Positions 4,863 to 12,014 of a stretch of 13,380 nucleotides of DNA are shown here, one piece after another. Every line of letters starts with the position of its first letter. The stretch's first letter is position 1. The position numbers were made by a program, and so were the translations under genes. Source of the DNA: Bacillota bacterium (GTDB lineage Bacteria > Bacillota_I > Bacilli_A > RF39 > UBA660); contig JAGZRP010000008.1 in the NCBI GenBank assembly GCA_018381595.1, positions 1 through 13,380 of the forward strand, read 5' to 3'. The notes beneath the pieces were generated by a model, which had not been told where the DNA came from, did no database searches, and saw only the letters and a list, made by a program, of their open reading frames with translations.

Positions 4863-6182
4863 TTATACACCAAGTCTAGTAAATTTCCTTATACATCGCA
4901 TTATTATTTCATCATTAACTCCTGCTTTTTTTAAAATCATCATATAAACTATCGCTCTTAATAATTGAGTATCGCGTAACTCTTTGTATGTTACCTTAGC
5001 ATTATTACCATGATCTAAGTCATTTCTTGCTTGTTTAATGCGATTAGGCATTTCTTTATAATCATCCGTAAAATCATATCCAATTCTAGCTGGACCTTTA
5101 GTTGTTTCATATAATTTTTCAAACTGCAATAAGGCATATTCCAACTTTGATTTTAAGGTATCTTTATAGAATTTTATACAATTATAAATATTATTATAGT
5201 ATTCATCTTCTATCTCAGAATAGTTCACTTTCATATTTTCAACAGCTTCTAATATATCTTTTTTTACCTTTTTTAAGTTTTTATCTTTATAATTTTTATA
5301 TGTTATATTAAACTGGCTTTCAAAGGCAGCACATATGTTCATTATATCAATTGTATTTATTACATTTTCTTCATATTGAAACAAAGAGATAAAACATATA
5401 TTATCTTCAATAATTTCATCAAATATTTGAGGTATATTATTTTTTATATTCTCATACGAAATAACCTCTCTACCTTCTATATTCTTATTTAAACTTTGAT
5501 TTATATAAAATTTCCCACATCTATATTGCTCATCGCCAATTGTAGTATTGATTAGTATTTCATCAATATAAACTTTCCTAGAATTAGAAATAAAAGATAA
5601 AAACTTTTTAGCAATATGAACTAATTCTAATAATTCATCTATTTGAATTTCTTCATCGCAATAAAAGTTCATTGAACTAAATACATCAAACATAAAATTT
5701 TTCCAGACTTGTAAATAGGAATTTACTCCAAAGAAAACATTATACTCCTTTTTATTAAAACTAATTTTATACTTTTTAGGAGAATAACTCCTTTTATCTT
5801 CGGTCGATTGAAAGCTTCCTATAACCTCTGACACTTCCTTAATATAAGTATCATTAGAGCGATAAAAATAATCTAATGCATTACTTCTAATAGTTATTTT
5901 ATGCACTTCATCACTTTTATCTTTTTCATATTCAAAATCATGCATCATAAGACAGGCTTCAACGTTTAATTTTAAAGAATTACTATCAGAAAATTTATAA
6001 GAGAGAAGCAATTTTAATTTCAAATCATATTCTGCTGTCGCATCAATCCATTTACCAGTTATGGTATCTAATTTATTTTCTCTTAAAATATCATTTTTTG
6101 AATCAATTATTATCATTTCATAATCTTTAATTATGTAATCATATTCTTTGTTATTCAAAATTACTTTGCCATTATAATCCAT
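4863..6182 (-). CDS. HEPN-domain protein resembling ApeA-type abortive-infection RNases
   Basis: The product has 439 residues. The C-terminal third is helical and contains RNDLDH (Arg386 to His391), which fits the R-x4-6-H catalytic signature of HEPN ribonucleases, within a context (MPNRIKQARNDLDHGN) typical of Apea-like HEPN domains. The N-terminal part (about 1-250) is a mixed beta region such as precedes the HEPN domain in ApeA defence proteins, where it is thought to sense infection. HEPN RNases of this sort stop growth by cutting RNA, often tRNA. The likely start is the ATG at 6182, 7 nt after AGGTGG; an ATG seven codons upstream lacks a site. It follows the 56-residue gene by 27 bp, and the odd tRNA is immediately downstream. 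Naming the ApeA family is from motif and architecture only. Confidence 0.65.
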   Translation of the reverse strand: MDYNGKVILNNKEYDYIIKDYEMIIIDSKNDILRENKLDTITGKWIDATAEYDLKLKLLLSYKFSDSNSLKLNVEACLMMHDFEYEKDKSDEVHKITIRSNALDYFYRSNDTYIKEVSEVIGSFQSTEDKRSYSPKKYKISFNKKEYNVFFGVNSYLQVWKNFMFDVFSSMNFYCDEEIQIDELLELVHIAKKFLSFISNSRKVYIDEILINTTIGDEQYRCGKFYINQSLNKNIEGREVISYENIKNNIPQIFDEIIEDNICFISLFQYEENVINTIDIMNICAAFESQFNITYKNYKDKNLKKVKKDILEAVENMKVNYSEIEDEYYNNIYNCIKFYKDTLKSKLEYALLQFEKLYETTKGPARIGYDFTDDYKEMPNRIKQARNDLDHGNNAKVTYKELRDTQLLRAIVYMMILKKAGVNDEIIMRCIRKFTRLGV

Positions 6183-6209
6183 AAGATCACCACCTAAAAA
6201 CATTATATC

Positions 6210-6380
6210 TTATTTATTCAATTCTTCTAATCTTTTATTAATGTTTTTTTGAATTTTTTTAATTCTTGATTTTGATTCTTTTCTTTCCTTATCAGTAACC
6301 TTTGCATGACCAATGGTAATAGCTTTTAATGGCTCTTTCATTAAATATTCTCTATAATCTTTATACTTAATTTCTTCCAT
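6210..6380 (-). CDS. 56-residue basic helical protein upstream of the HEPN gene
   Basis: The unrecognised product starts at an ATG preceded by GAAGGA. An ATG 17 codons upstream would put a possible operator inside the gene and has no ribosome site. The sequence is strongly charged, with a likely long C-terminal helix rich in Lys and Glu (KERKESKSRIKKIQKNINKR). It could bind RNA, or bind the HEPN protein as a small antitoxin-like partner. The short 27-bp gap to the HEPN gene implies one operon. The function is not shown by the sequence. Confidence 0.55.
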   Translation of the reverse strand: MEEIKYKDYREYLMKEPLKAITIGHAKVTDKERKESKSRIKKIQKNINKRLEELNK

Positions 6381-6419
6381 ATTTAAAATTCCTTCATATT
6401 TCGCATATAACAAGCCAAA

Positions 6420-6447
6420 CATATAAATCATACAAATATATTGCTAT
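6420..6447. promoter_or_regulatory. Possible second XRE operator, upstream of the 56-residue/HEPN operon
   Basis: CATATAAAT (6420-6428) and ATATTGCTAT (6438-6447) both occur, in the same order and strand, within and next to the XRE operator (7471-7479 and 7487-7496), with a spacing that differs by 2 bp. The block overlaps a minus-strand TATGAT (6427-6432), a possible -10 box. The repressor may therefore also control this operon. The repeat is short and AT-rich, so chance is possible. Confidence 0.35.
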
Positions 6448-6482
6448 ACACATAAACTCACATATAATCGCATAAAAACAAG

Positions 6483-6509
6483 AAAAAAGACTAATATTAC
6501 CTATTAGCC
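6483..6509 (-). terminator. Terminator of the PH/zinc-ribbon membrane protein gene
   Basis: On the minus strand GGCTAATA-GGTAA-TATTAGTC is an 8-bp stem with one G:U pair, followed by TTTTTT. It starts at the stop codon itself and separates this gene from the 56-residue/HEPN operon. Confidence 0.75.
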
Positions 6510-7417
6510 TAATTGTTACTCTCAAATTTATTGGTTACTTTACCATCTCTATAATAATCTTTATCAGCATAACGAATACAAATAATATTATTATCACTAT
6601 CTAAATATAAAATGACATTATCAATAAAATCTGTTTTTATTCTATAACCTTTGGATCCTTCTCCCTCAAATCCATCTAAACTTTCACTATCGGCTTTTAT
6701 ATCTTCAAAATTATTTAACCCAACTTCCTTTAAAACATTATTGATATTTTCTGCTTTTTCGGTTTCTACACTAATAACTCGTTTAATGATATTAACTTCT
6801 TTAGGAGTGCCACTACCAATTGACATTCCAATTATCGCTATCAATATGAAAAAAGCTACTACACCAACTAATATACCAATAAAAACTTTTAACTTCTTTG
6901 TATCTTTTAACACTGTTCCACAATTTTTACATTTATATTCATTAAAGTTGTATTCTTTACCACACTTAGGACACTTCAAATCACTTTTACTCATATCAAT
7001 AGCATAATTTAATGCATTCATAAATGTATTATCAATGATACCACTATTGGCATATACATTGATTACTTTATCTTCGCCATTATCTTTATAATTGATGATT
7101 AAATAATCTATATTTTGTTCTTTTGTTTTACTACCAGTACCATCTAATGCCCCTAAAAATAATCCAACACCACCAAAGAGAACTCCACCGACTAAACCTC
7201 TTTTAATGACACTCTTATCTTTTTGTACTAATTCAGTATCACTAATAATTGCCACATTACTAATATCTTTTAATGCAATGCTTTTTATAGTTCTTTTCTT
7301 CACATCACATAGTTGTAAATTGAAGTTAGTTAATTTAACAATACAATTAGAGCCATCTCTTAATCCTAAACCCTCATAATGTTTTACTGTCTTTTCATAA
7401 AAAACTTTTTCTTTCAT
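6509..7417 (-). CDS. Membrane protein with PH-like domain and zinc ribbon
   Basis: The product has 302 residues. An N-terminal beta-rich region (about 1-130) resembles bacterial PH-like domains and contains a glycine-rich hydrophobic hairpin (GLVGGVLFGGVGLFLGAL). A zinc ribbon follows with CPKCG and CKNCG (Cys near 149, 152, 163, 166), then one membrane helix (about 177-199). A C-terminal domain of about 100 residues is probably outside the cell. Of two adjacent ATGs, the second is better spaced from GAGGTG. Proteins of this sort often accompany repressors of prophages and integrative elements in Bacillota; their role is not established. It is divergent from the XRE gene, and its -35 box overlaps the palindrome there, so it is probably repressor-controlled. 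It could act at the membrane in exclusion or stress sensing, but this is a guess. Confidence 0.7.
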   Translation of the reverse strand: MKEKVFYEKTVKHYEGLGLRDGSNCIVKLTNFNLQLCDVKKRTIKSIALKDISNVAIISDTELVQKDKSVIKRGLVGGVLFGGVGLFLGALDGTGSKTKEQNIDYLIINYKDNGEDKVINVYANSGIIDNTFMNALNYAIDMSKSDLKCPKCGKEYNFNEYKCKNCGTVLKDTKKLKVFIGILVGVVAFFILIAIIGMSIGSGTPKEVNIIKRVISVETEKAENINNVLKEVGLNNFEDIKADSESLDGFEGEGSKGYRIKTDFIDNVILYLDSDNNIICIRYADKDYYRDGKVTNKFESNN

Positions 7418-7434
7418 CATTACACCTCAATATA

Positions 7435-7492
7435 ATTATATATGATTTTTGTTAAATATACAATATCAAGCATATAAATATATGCAATATTG
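7435..7492. promoter_or_regulatory. Divergent promoters and XRE operator
   Basis: A 32-bp imperfect palindrome (7461-7492) centres on GCATATA-AA-TATATGC with outer arms CAATAT and ATATTG. On the plus strand TTGTTA-18-TATAAA (7449-7478) puts the -10 of the XRE gene inside it. On the minus strand TTGTAT-17-TATAAT (7435-7463) puts the -35 of the membrane-protein gene at its edge. This is the classic geometry for a repressor that controls itself and the divergent gene. Confidence 0.65.
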
Positions 7493-7544
7493 CTATCACT
7501 GATTTTTAATACCCTTAAAATTATATATAGAGGAGGGTTGACAC

Positions 7545-7874
7545 ATGGAGAATAATTTAAAACAAATACGAAACTCTAAAAACTTACTACAAACCAAAGT
7601 CGCTATGGATTTAAACATTACTCAAGAAACCATATCTTCATATGAAACAGGGAGAGTTTTTCCATCATCTGATATGCTTATTAAATTAGCCAATTACTAT
7701 AACACTTCTATTGATTACTTATTATGTCGTACAAAATATGATATGCCTATCAATGATGTTAAACCTAATAACATCTCTGATACCGATTTTATGCTTTTAA
7801 ACAAAATCAACAAATTATCTACTATCAATAAAGCAAAGGCTGAAGCATATATTGATGGGCTTAATGATAAATAA
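7545..7874 (+). CDS. XRE-family transcriptional repressor
   Basis: This 109-residue protein has an N-terminal Cro/C1-type helix-turn-helix (about residues 4-58: KQIRNSKNLLQTKVAMDL, then ITQETISSYETGRVFPS, then LIKLANYYNTSIDYLL). A short C-terminal helix (about 78-107) may dimerise. GAGGAGGG just before the ATG is a very strong ribosome site. It is the only rightward gene in the element and faces the membrane-protein gene across a palindrome, so self-repression and control of the divergent gene are likely. It lacks a LexA-like protease domain, so relief of repression would need a partner or ligand. Confidence 0.92.
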   Translation: MENNLKQIRNSKNLLQTKVAMDLNITQETISSYETGRVFPSSDMLIKLANYYNTSIDYLLCRTKYDMPINDVKPNNISDTDFMLLNKINKLSTINKAKAEAYIDGLNDK

Positions 7875-8056
7875 CTATACTTATTATCTCACATAGCCAA
7901 TAATGTCTTTAATTTACAAAGGTGTTATCAATAAATCTATATAACAAATCTTGAATATAACTCTAGTCATTTTATAGAATGATACCTACTAATTTTCTGG
8001 TTATCTTTCTATTTATTGTTATATAGGATTATATACTTATTTTATATCTATTATAT

Positions 8057-8082
8057 GATAGTAAATTTCTACTATCTTTTTT
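8057..8082 (+). terminator. Terminator between convergent genes
   Basis: GATAGTA-aatttc-TACTATC is a perfect 7-bp stem followed by six T residues on the plus strand. It ends rightward transcription from the XRE gene before the convergent Rep-like gene. The 180 bp between the XRE stop and this hairpin hold no gene that I can support. Confidence 0.7.
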
Positions 8083-8092
8083 ATGTTTTCCT

Positions 8093-8884
8093 TTAATAAT
8101 AGGCTTCTTCAAACCTATCTCTAATACTTATATTCTGCATTTTATTATAATTTTGACTAATTTTAGATAATCTTACTTTCTTCATATATTCTCTTTGGTC
8201 TTTCTTATCTTGTTCTTCTGTAATACTACAAAGGTATTCTTCCACTTGCTTAAATGGAGTTTCCATTCTTTTTAATTGATGTTCATATTTTTCTTCACTC
8301 ATAGGGTTTAATCTATGCCTTTCATTTAACTTGCGTTTGCTACTTTTTAATTTCATATACTCTCTATAATAATCTCTAAGGGTATAATCAAAATCCTTTT
8401 CTCCGCTATAATTACAATTAACAATTCTTACTTCTGAACTTTGGTCGATAAAATAATCGGCTATTTTTATATTAGTAGTTTCTTTATAGGCTTTTTCTTT
8501 CCTTGAATTATCACTTTTATCACTCGGTAGATTGCTCCAATTCTTATCAATATAGTCTTTAATAAGATTTCTAAGTGCATAACTAGGATTACTAAAAGCT
8601 AATATATGAATATGCCAATCAGTAGTACAATTACCTTTATATAATGGATTTACTACTAATTCGTTTTTAGGTCTTCCTCTTTTTCCACTTGAATTATATC
8701 TTAAATCGCTTGTTCCTTTTTTCATATTACTAACAACTGTCATAACACTTGCTTGATACCCTTTATTTTTACAAATATAATTAACTGCATGTCTTAAATT
8801 TTTCGCATATCTACGTGCTGCTGCAAAAATCTCAAACTTTATGTGAGCCTCTACTGTCCCCATACCCATTTTACTTTTAGCCAT
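8093..8884 (-). CDS. Probable HUH-type replication initiator
   Basis: The 263-residue product contains DWHIHILAF, with the H-hydrophobic-H motif (His91, His93) used to hold the metal ion in HUH endonucleases, as in rolling-circle Rep proteins. A tyrosine-rich helix (DYTLRDYYREYMKLK, about 166-180) could supply the nicking tyrosine. An RGRPKN patch (69-74) resembles a small AT-groove binder. A charged tail follows. AGAGG precedes the ATG, which overlaps the upstream 98-codon gene by 8 bp. If right, the element can replicate or be nicked and transferred as a plasmid-like circle after excision by the serine recombinase. No double-strand origin is recognised. A relaxase-like or transposase HUH role is the alternative. 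Confidence 0.55.
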   Translation of the reverse strand: MAKSKMGMGTVEAHIKFEIFAAARRYAKNLRHAVNYICKNKGYQASVMTVVSNMKKGTSDLRYNSSGKRGRPKNELVVNPLYKGNCTTDWHIHILAFSNPSYALRNLIKDYIDKNWSNLPSDKSDNSRKEKAYKETTNIKIADYFIDQSSEVRIVNCNYSGEKDFDYTLRDYYREYMKLKSSKRKLNERHRLNPMSEEKYEHQLKRMETPFKQVEEYLCSITEEQDKKDQREYMKKVRLSKISQNYNKMQNISIRDRFEEAYY

Positions 8885-9173
8885 TATGTTCCTCTTTAAT
8901 TGCTTTTAATAACATTACTAACTTTTTAATCGTTATTGGTATTGTTCTATCATATAGAAAGAGATTATCTTTATCAAAATACAGCACTAATAGCTTCTTA
9001 GATTTAATGCTTATATTAACTCTATGAGGCTCAATTACACTTATATTGGTTTTATCTATTCCTATTATCTTGCCCTGTATAAACTCACACTTCGCATTAT
9101 TCATATTACAAGTTATTTCTATACGTTTTTCAAAATTAGCATCTTTTTTTAGATTTTTATAGTTAAAATTCAT
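8877..9173 (-). CDS. 98-residue protein of unknown function, coupled to the Rep-like gene
   Basis: I do not recognise this protein. It has a strong AAGGAGTG site and overlaps the Rep-like gene by 8 bp, so the two are coupled. The middle is beta-rich with basic strands (CEFIQGKIIGIDKTNISVIEPHRV) that could form an SH3- or OB-like barrel, and a helix ends it (IKKLVMLLKAIKEEH). A DNA- or partner-binding accessory role in replication is plausible from position only. Confidence 0.6.
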   Translation of the reverse strand: MNFNYKNLKKDANFEKRIEITCNMNNAKCEFIQGKIIGIDKTNISVIEPHRVNISIKSKKLLVLYFDKDNLFLYDRTIPITIKKLVMLLKAIKEEHNG

Positions 9174-9197
9174 GTTTTTTCACTCCTTTTTCATCAA

Positions 9198-9235
9198 AAC
9201 AAAAAACCGCGTAATCCCTTTATTTTACACGGTTT
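9198..9235 (-). terminator. Terminator of tRNA-Trp
   Basis: On the minus strand AAACCGTGTAA (9225-9235) pairs with TTACGCGGTTT (9204-9214), with one mismatch, and is followed by TTTTTTG. It lies between the tRNA and the 98-codon gene, 25 nt before that gene's Shine-Dalgarno site. Confidence 0.85.
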
Positions 9236-9247
9236 ATTTATGTTTTA

Positions 9248-9264
9248 ACTCCAAAAGTTGGAGT
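9248..9264. other. Perfect 7-bp hairpin between tRNA-Trp and its terminator
   Basis: ACTCCAA-aag-TTGGAGT on the plus strand forms a tight hairpin 11 nt from the encoded CCA of the tRNA on the minus-strand transcript. It could be a 3'-processing signal or part of an attachment site at the element's right edge. It has no U-tract, so it is not a terminator alone. Confidence 0.5.
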
Positions 9265-9275
9265 GATTTCACATA

Positions 9276-9351
9276 TGGCAGGGGTGGCAGGACTTGAACC
9301 CACGACATTTGGTTTTGGAGACCAACGTTCTACCAACTGAACTACACCCCT
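9276..9351 (-). tRNA. tRNA-Trp (anticodon CCA)
   Basis: The minus strand gives a complete cloverleaf. Acceptor AGGGGTG pairs with CACCCCT, discriminator G. The D arm is GTTC/GAAC; the anticodon arm is TTGGT-CTCCAAA-ACCAA with anticodon CCA; the T loop is TTCAAGT. CCA is encoded (9276-9278). It is nearly identical to typical Bacillota tRNA-Trp. It probably marks the chromosomal side of the element's right edge. Confidence 0.97.
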
Positions 9352-9362
9352 ATAACGTTTAC

Positions 9363-9391
9363 ATTTTATCATACCCAAAGCAAATTGACAA
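9363..9391 (-). promoter_or_regulatory. Promoter of tRNA-Trp
   Basis: TTGTCA (9386-9391), 17 nt, TAAAAT (9363-9368), then 11 nt to the tRNA. The -10 box, spacer and offset match the promoter of the GAA tRNA. Confidence 0.8.
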
Positions 9392-9428
9392 GTGTTTTCA
9401 ATAATTAAAATAAATTCAGAAAATCATA

Positions 9429-9457
9429 TTGATTTTGAATTTTAAATATGTTAATAT
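9429..9457 (+). promoter_or_regulatory. Promoter of the Agr-like two-component operon
   Basis: TTGATT (9429-9434), a 17-nt spacer and TAATAT (9452-9457) stand about 46 nt before the ATG of the response regulator gene. I see no convincing pair of LytTR-type direct repeats nearby. Confidence 0.55.
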
Positions 9458-9503
9458 TGTGAATGATAGCTATTAGTTAACACAAAATAGAGGAGAGGAA
9501 ATT

Positions 9504-10223
9504 ATGGTAAATTTTATTGTATGTGACAATAATGAAGGTATTGTGCAAAGTTTGTCCACAATTGTAGATAGTGTAATGATGAAAAATAATTTTGAATATC
9601 ATTTCTATCCTTACTATCAGTACGATGGCAAATTTGAAAAAGAAATTCTAGTAAAAAAGGGAAATAAAATCTATATTCTAGATATTCATGTTAATCAGGA
9701 ATCTGGAATTGATATAGCAAGAAAGATTAGAAAAAAAGAGCCTGAAAGTATTATAATCTTTCTAAGTAATTATAACAATTTAGCACAGTTAGTAATTACT
9801 GAAGAAATTATGCCACTAACATTTATTTCAAAATATGACAATTATAAAGAAAAATTAATGTCTGCTATAAAGACAGCTTTAAATATTTTGGGAAAAAGAA
9901 AACATCTAAAAATTAGTGGAAAAGGAATCGACTATAGCATTCCATTAAAAGATATTTTATACATTACTTATGATTCTGTTGAAAGAAAATCAATTATTAT
10001 AACTGATTATAATAGCTTTAAAGTTGGTAAACCTTTAGCTGATATATTTGAGTTACTATCTGAGGAATTTAAGTATTCACATCGAGCTTGTATTGTCAAT
10101 GCTGCTCGTATTGCTAAACTAGATAGAACTGAAAAGAATATTATTTTCGACACCGGAAAAGAAACTGATCTTTTGTCTAATAATTACAAAAAGGAATTAA
10201 AAGAGTATGTCAATAGGATTTGA
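9504..10223 (+). CDS. LytTR-family response regulator (AgrA-like)
   Basis: The 239-residue protein has a receiver domain (about 1-125) with acidic-pocket residue Asp8, the phospho-acceptor Asp60 in ILDIHV, and Lys110 in FISK. A LytTR DNA-binding domain follows (about 133-235: HLKISGKGIDYSIPLKDILYI at the start, SHRACIVNAARIAKLDR near the end). AgrA-type regulators bind paired repeats when phosphorylated by a GHKL kinase. GAGGAGAGG precedes the ATG. The kinase gene starts inside its last codons (17-bp overlap), so the two are coupled. Target genes are not visible in the window. Confidence 0.93.
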   Translation: MVNFIVCDNNEGIVQSLSTIVDSVMMKNNFEYHFYPYYQYDGKFEKEILVKKGNKIYILDIHVNQESGIDIARKIRKKEPESIIIFLSNYNNLAQLVITEEIMPLTFISKYDNYKEKLMSAIKTALNILGKRKHLKISGKGIDYSIPLKDILYITYDSVERKSIIITDYNSFKVGKPLADIFELLSEEFKYSHRACIVNAARIAKLDRTEKNIIFDTGKETDLLSNNYKKELKEYVNRI

Positions 10224-11523
10224 AAGATTTATATCTTCTGTTATTTTAACCTTTTATGCATTTTATACTTGGAAAATTTTATATAATCAAAATGTTAAAT
10301 TAAAATTGTGGAAGAAAGTATTAGCTTTCATGTTGGTTGTAGGATTTAGTATTGTTAATTATGTATATATTAATCGTTTTATTAGTATTATAGTATTAAC
10401 AATTTTTTTAACTTTTATCAATTACTATTTATATCGTGATTCATTGAAAATTTCTATTCTAACAACTGTGATTGCCCAATTGATATTAACAGCAGGCGAA
10501 GTACTATTTGTTCTTATCGTTGTTGGATTACAAAATATAATGAATATTAATTCAGTTATTGAAAAGACAGGTACATTAATGGCTAATGTATTTATCTGTG
10601 TGTTCGCTTTAATTATACTAAATTGTAAAACGATTCAAAAACTATGTGAAAGAATTATTGGTCGTACTAATAAAATTAATTCAATTCAAATTATTGTTCC
10701 TTTAATGATTTTAATTATTAGTTTAAATCTATTGCTAGCACAATCCTATTATAAAGTGAATGGAGTAGTTTTACTTATTATTAATACTTTATTGTTAATC
10801 ATTTATACTTATATTATTGTAAGGGCATTTAAAGAAAAAAACAAATACATCGAGGTTCAAGCTGAGAACAAGGAATTATCATCTCACTTAACAGAATATG
10901 AACAGATTCTTTCAAAACAGAGAAGAACGAATCATGAAAACAAAACAGAACTCATTGTGATACGTGATATGATTCACAAAAACAATAAAAAGGCCTTGGA
11001 CTACATTAATGAAATGATAGGCTCTAAAAATGTCTTAGAAGAAACATTCTATGAATTGTGCCAGAAAATACCAACCGGTATTCAGGGTATCGTCTACCAA
11101 AGAGTACTCTTAGCGGATAAAGACATTCAAGTAGATATTAATGTATCACCTGAATTAGAAAATGCGAACTTAGAAAAACAACTCACCGCATCCGAATTCT
11201 TAGATGTTTGTAAAATCGTAGGAGTATTTTTAGGAAATGCTTTTGAGGAAGTACGAGAAATCAAAGATGGAGAGAAAATTGTCAGTATTCATGTATATCA
11301 AGAAGAAGATACATTCGTGATTCAACTAGCCAATACTTATAGAAAAGGAACAGATTTCAGTAAGATTGGGGATACTGGCTATACAACCAAAGGAAAAGAA
11401 CATGGACAAGGATTAAGCTTAGTGAAAGAGTTAGAAAAGAATCATGCGAATATTTATCATGAAACAGAGATCATGGGAAAACTATTTTTACAGAAACTGA
11501 AAATAAAAGGATTAAAGTTTTAA
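10207..11523 (+). CDS. GHKL sensor histidine kinase (AgrC-like)
   Basis: The 438-residue protein has about six or seven N-terminal membrane helices (to about residue 206), a coiled linker, a histidine box TNHENKTEL (His243 likely phosphorylated), then a GHKL ATPase domain with N-box GVFLGNAFEEV (Asn344) and G-box GYTTKGKEHGQGLSL. AgrC-type kinases sense secreted peptides at the membrane and phosphorylate the partner LytTR regulator. AAGGA precedes an ATG inside the end of the regulator gene. No AgrB processing peptidase and no complete AgrD peptide gene is found in this window, so the ligand is unknown. Confidence 0.93.
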   Translation: MSIGFERFISSVILTFYAFYTWKILYNQNVKLKLWKKVLAFMLVVGFSIVNYVYINRFISIIVLTIFLTFINYYLYRDSLKISILTTVIAQLILTAGEVLFVLIVVGLQNIMNINSVIEKTGTLMANVFICVFALIILNCKTIQKLCERIIGRTNKINSIQIIVPLMILIISLNLLLAQSYYKVNGVVLLIINTLLLIIYTYIIVRAFKEKNKYIEVQAENKELSSHLTEYEQILSKQRRTNHENKTELIVIRDMIHKNNKKALDYINEMIGSKNVLEETFYELCQKIPTGIQGIVYQRVLLADKDIQVDINVSPELENANLEKQLTASEFLDVCKIVGVFLGNAFEEVREIKDGEKIVSIHVYQEEDTFVIQLANTYRKGTDFSKIGDTGYTTKGKEHGQGLSLVKELEKNHANIYHETEIMGKLFLQKLKIKGLKF

Positions 11524-11540
11524 ATGGCTTTAATCTTTTT
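11510..11540 (+). terminator. Terminator of the two-component operon
   Basis: GATTAAAG (11510-11517) pairs with CTTTAATC (11528-11535), with a 10-nt loop and TTTTT after it. The stem starts within the last codons of the kinase gene and spans its stop codon. Confidence 0.8.
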
Positions 11541-11729
11541 TATTGTCCATAAAGGTGTTCGAATGGCAAATAAAAAGCAAAAATTATTTAAAATTGTCGC
11601 TTAAAGTAAAATAGGACCCCATTCAGGTAAATTTATCCCACAATAATCGTAGAATTCGATAAAATTAAAATCGTCAGCGTTCATATATCGCAACCGCGAA
11701 CCATGTCGATATTTGATTGCTGAAAAGCC
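11541..11729 (+). other. Spacer before csp1 with a 13-codon ORF
   Basis: No ordinary gene is seen. AAAGGTG followed 5 nt later by ATG opens MANKKQKLFKIVA, then TAA (11563-11604). The basic-amphipathic start resembles the beginning of cyclic-lactone autoinducer precursors of AgrD type, but no cysteine or signature region follows in this frame. ATATCG/CGATAT (11685-11690, 11707-11712) forms a weak hairpin. The rest is unremarkable. Confidence 0.25.
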
Positions 11730-11759
11730 TTGCAGTTACTAGTGCTAGCGAGGTATGAT
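11730..11759 (+). promoter_or_regulatory. Promoter of csp1
   Basis: TTGCAG (11730-11735), an 18-nt spacer and TATGAT (11754-11759) precede the first cold-shock gene by 29 nt. The spacer contains adjacent palindromic hexamers ACTAGT and GCTAGC. Confidence 0.55.
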
Positions 11760-11788
11760 GGAAATGTAGAAAGACAGGTGATTTAAGA

Positions 11789-12004
11789 ATGATGAAGGGG
11801 AAAGTAAAGTGGTTCAATAATGACAAAGGATTCGGATTTATTGAATACAAAGAAAATGAAGATATTTTCGTACATTACTCTGCAATTCGAAGCGAAGGCT
11901 ATAAATCGTTAGTCGAAGGTCAATACGTCGAATTCGAATTAGTCCAAACAGATAAAGGACTTCAAGCAAAGAATGTTGTGGAAATTAAGACTGCTCTTGT
12001 ATAG
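11789..12004 (+). CDS. csp: Cold-shock protein, copy 1
   Basis: This 71-residue single cold-shock domain carries RNP1 KGFGFIEY and RNP2-like DIFVHY, the two RNA-binding strands. Such proteins bind single-stranded RNA and act as RNA chaperones that keep messages unfolded. GKVKWFNND at the N-terminus is canonical. Of two adjacent ATGs the first gives 8 nt to AGGTG and matches the length of copy 2. It differs from copy 2 at seven residues (positions 2, 3, 21, 22, 23, 32, 53). It has its own promoter and terminator. Confidence 0.97.
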   Translation: MMKGKVKWFNNDKGFGFIEYKENEDIFVHYSAIRSEGYKSLVEGQYVEFELVQTDKGLQAKNVVEIKTALV

Positions 12005-12014
12005 CAGTTTTTTT
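11990..12014 (+). terminator. Terminator embedded in the end of csp1
   Basis: ACTGCT-cttgtat-AGCAGT is a perfect 6-bp stem followed by a run of T. The stop codon TAG is split between loop and stem, so the hairpin is encoded by the last codons (T-A-L-V-stop). Confidence 0.85.

Noticed and set aside
6651..7007. Rightward frame of 118 codons opposite the membrane-protein gene
   Set aside because: It is antisense to a gene with zinc-ribbon and membrane features, and has no start signal.
9211..9221. 11-bp match (gtaatcccttt) between the tRNA-Trp terminator and spacer copy A, as possible attL/attR
   Set aside because: The two lie in opposite orientation, while att core copies flanking an insert should be direct repeats; the match is short and AT-rich.
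9198..9264. T-box or other riboswitch before the 98-codon gene
   Set aside because: The two hairpins lack the T-box sequence and specifier structures; they are better explained as tRNA 3' processing and termination.
9276..9351. tRNA-Trp 3' end as the integration site
   Set aside because: The integrase here is a serine recombinase, a class that seldom uses tRNA ends. I found no second copy of the tRNA 3' end in the window.
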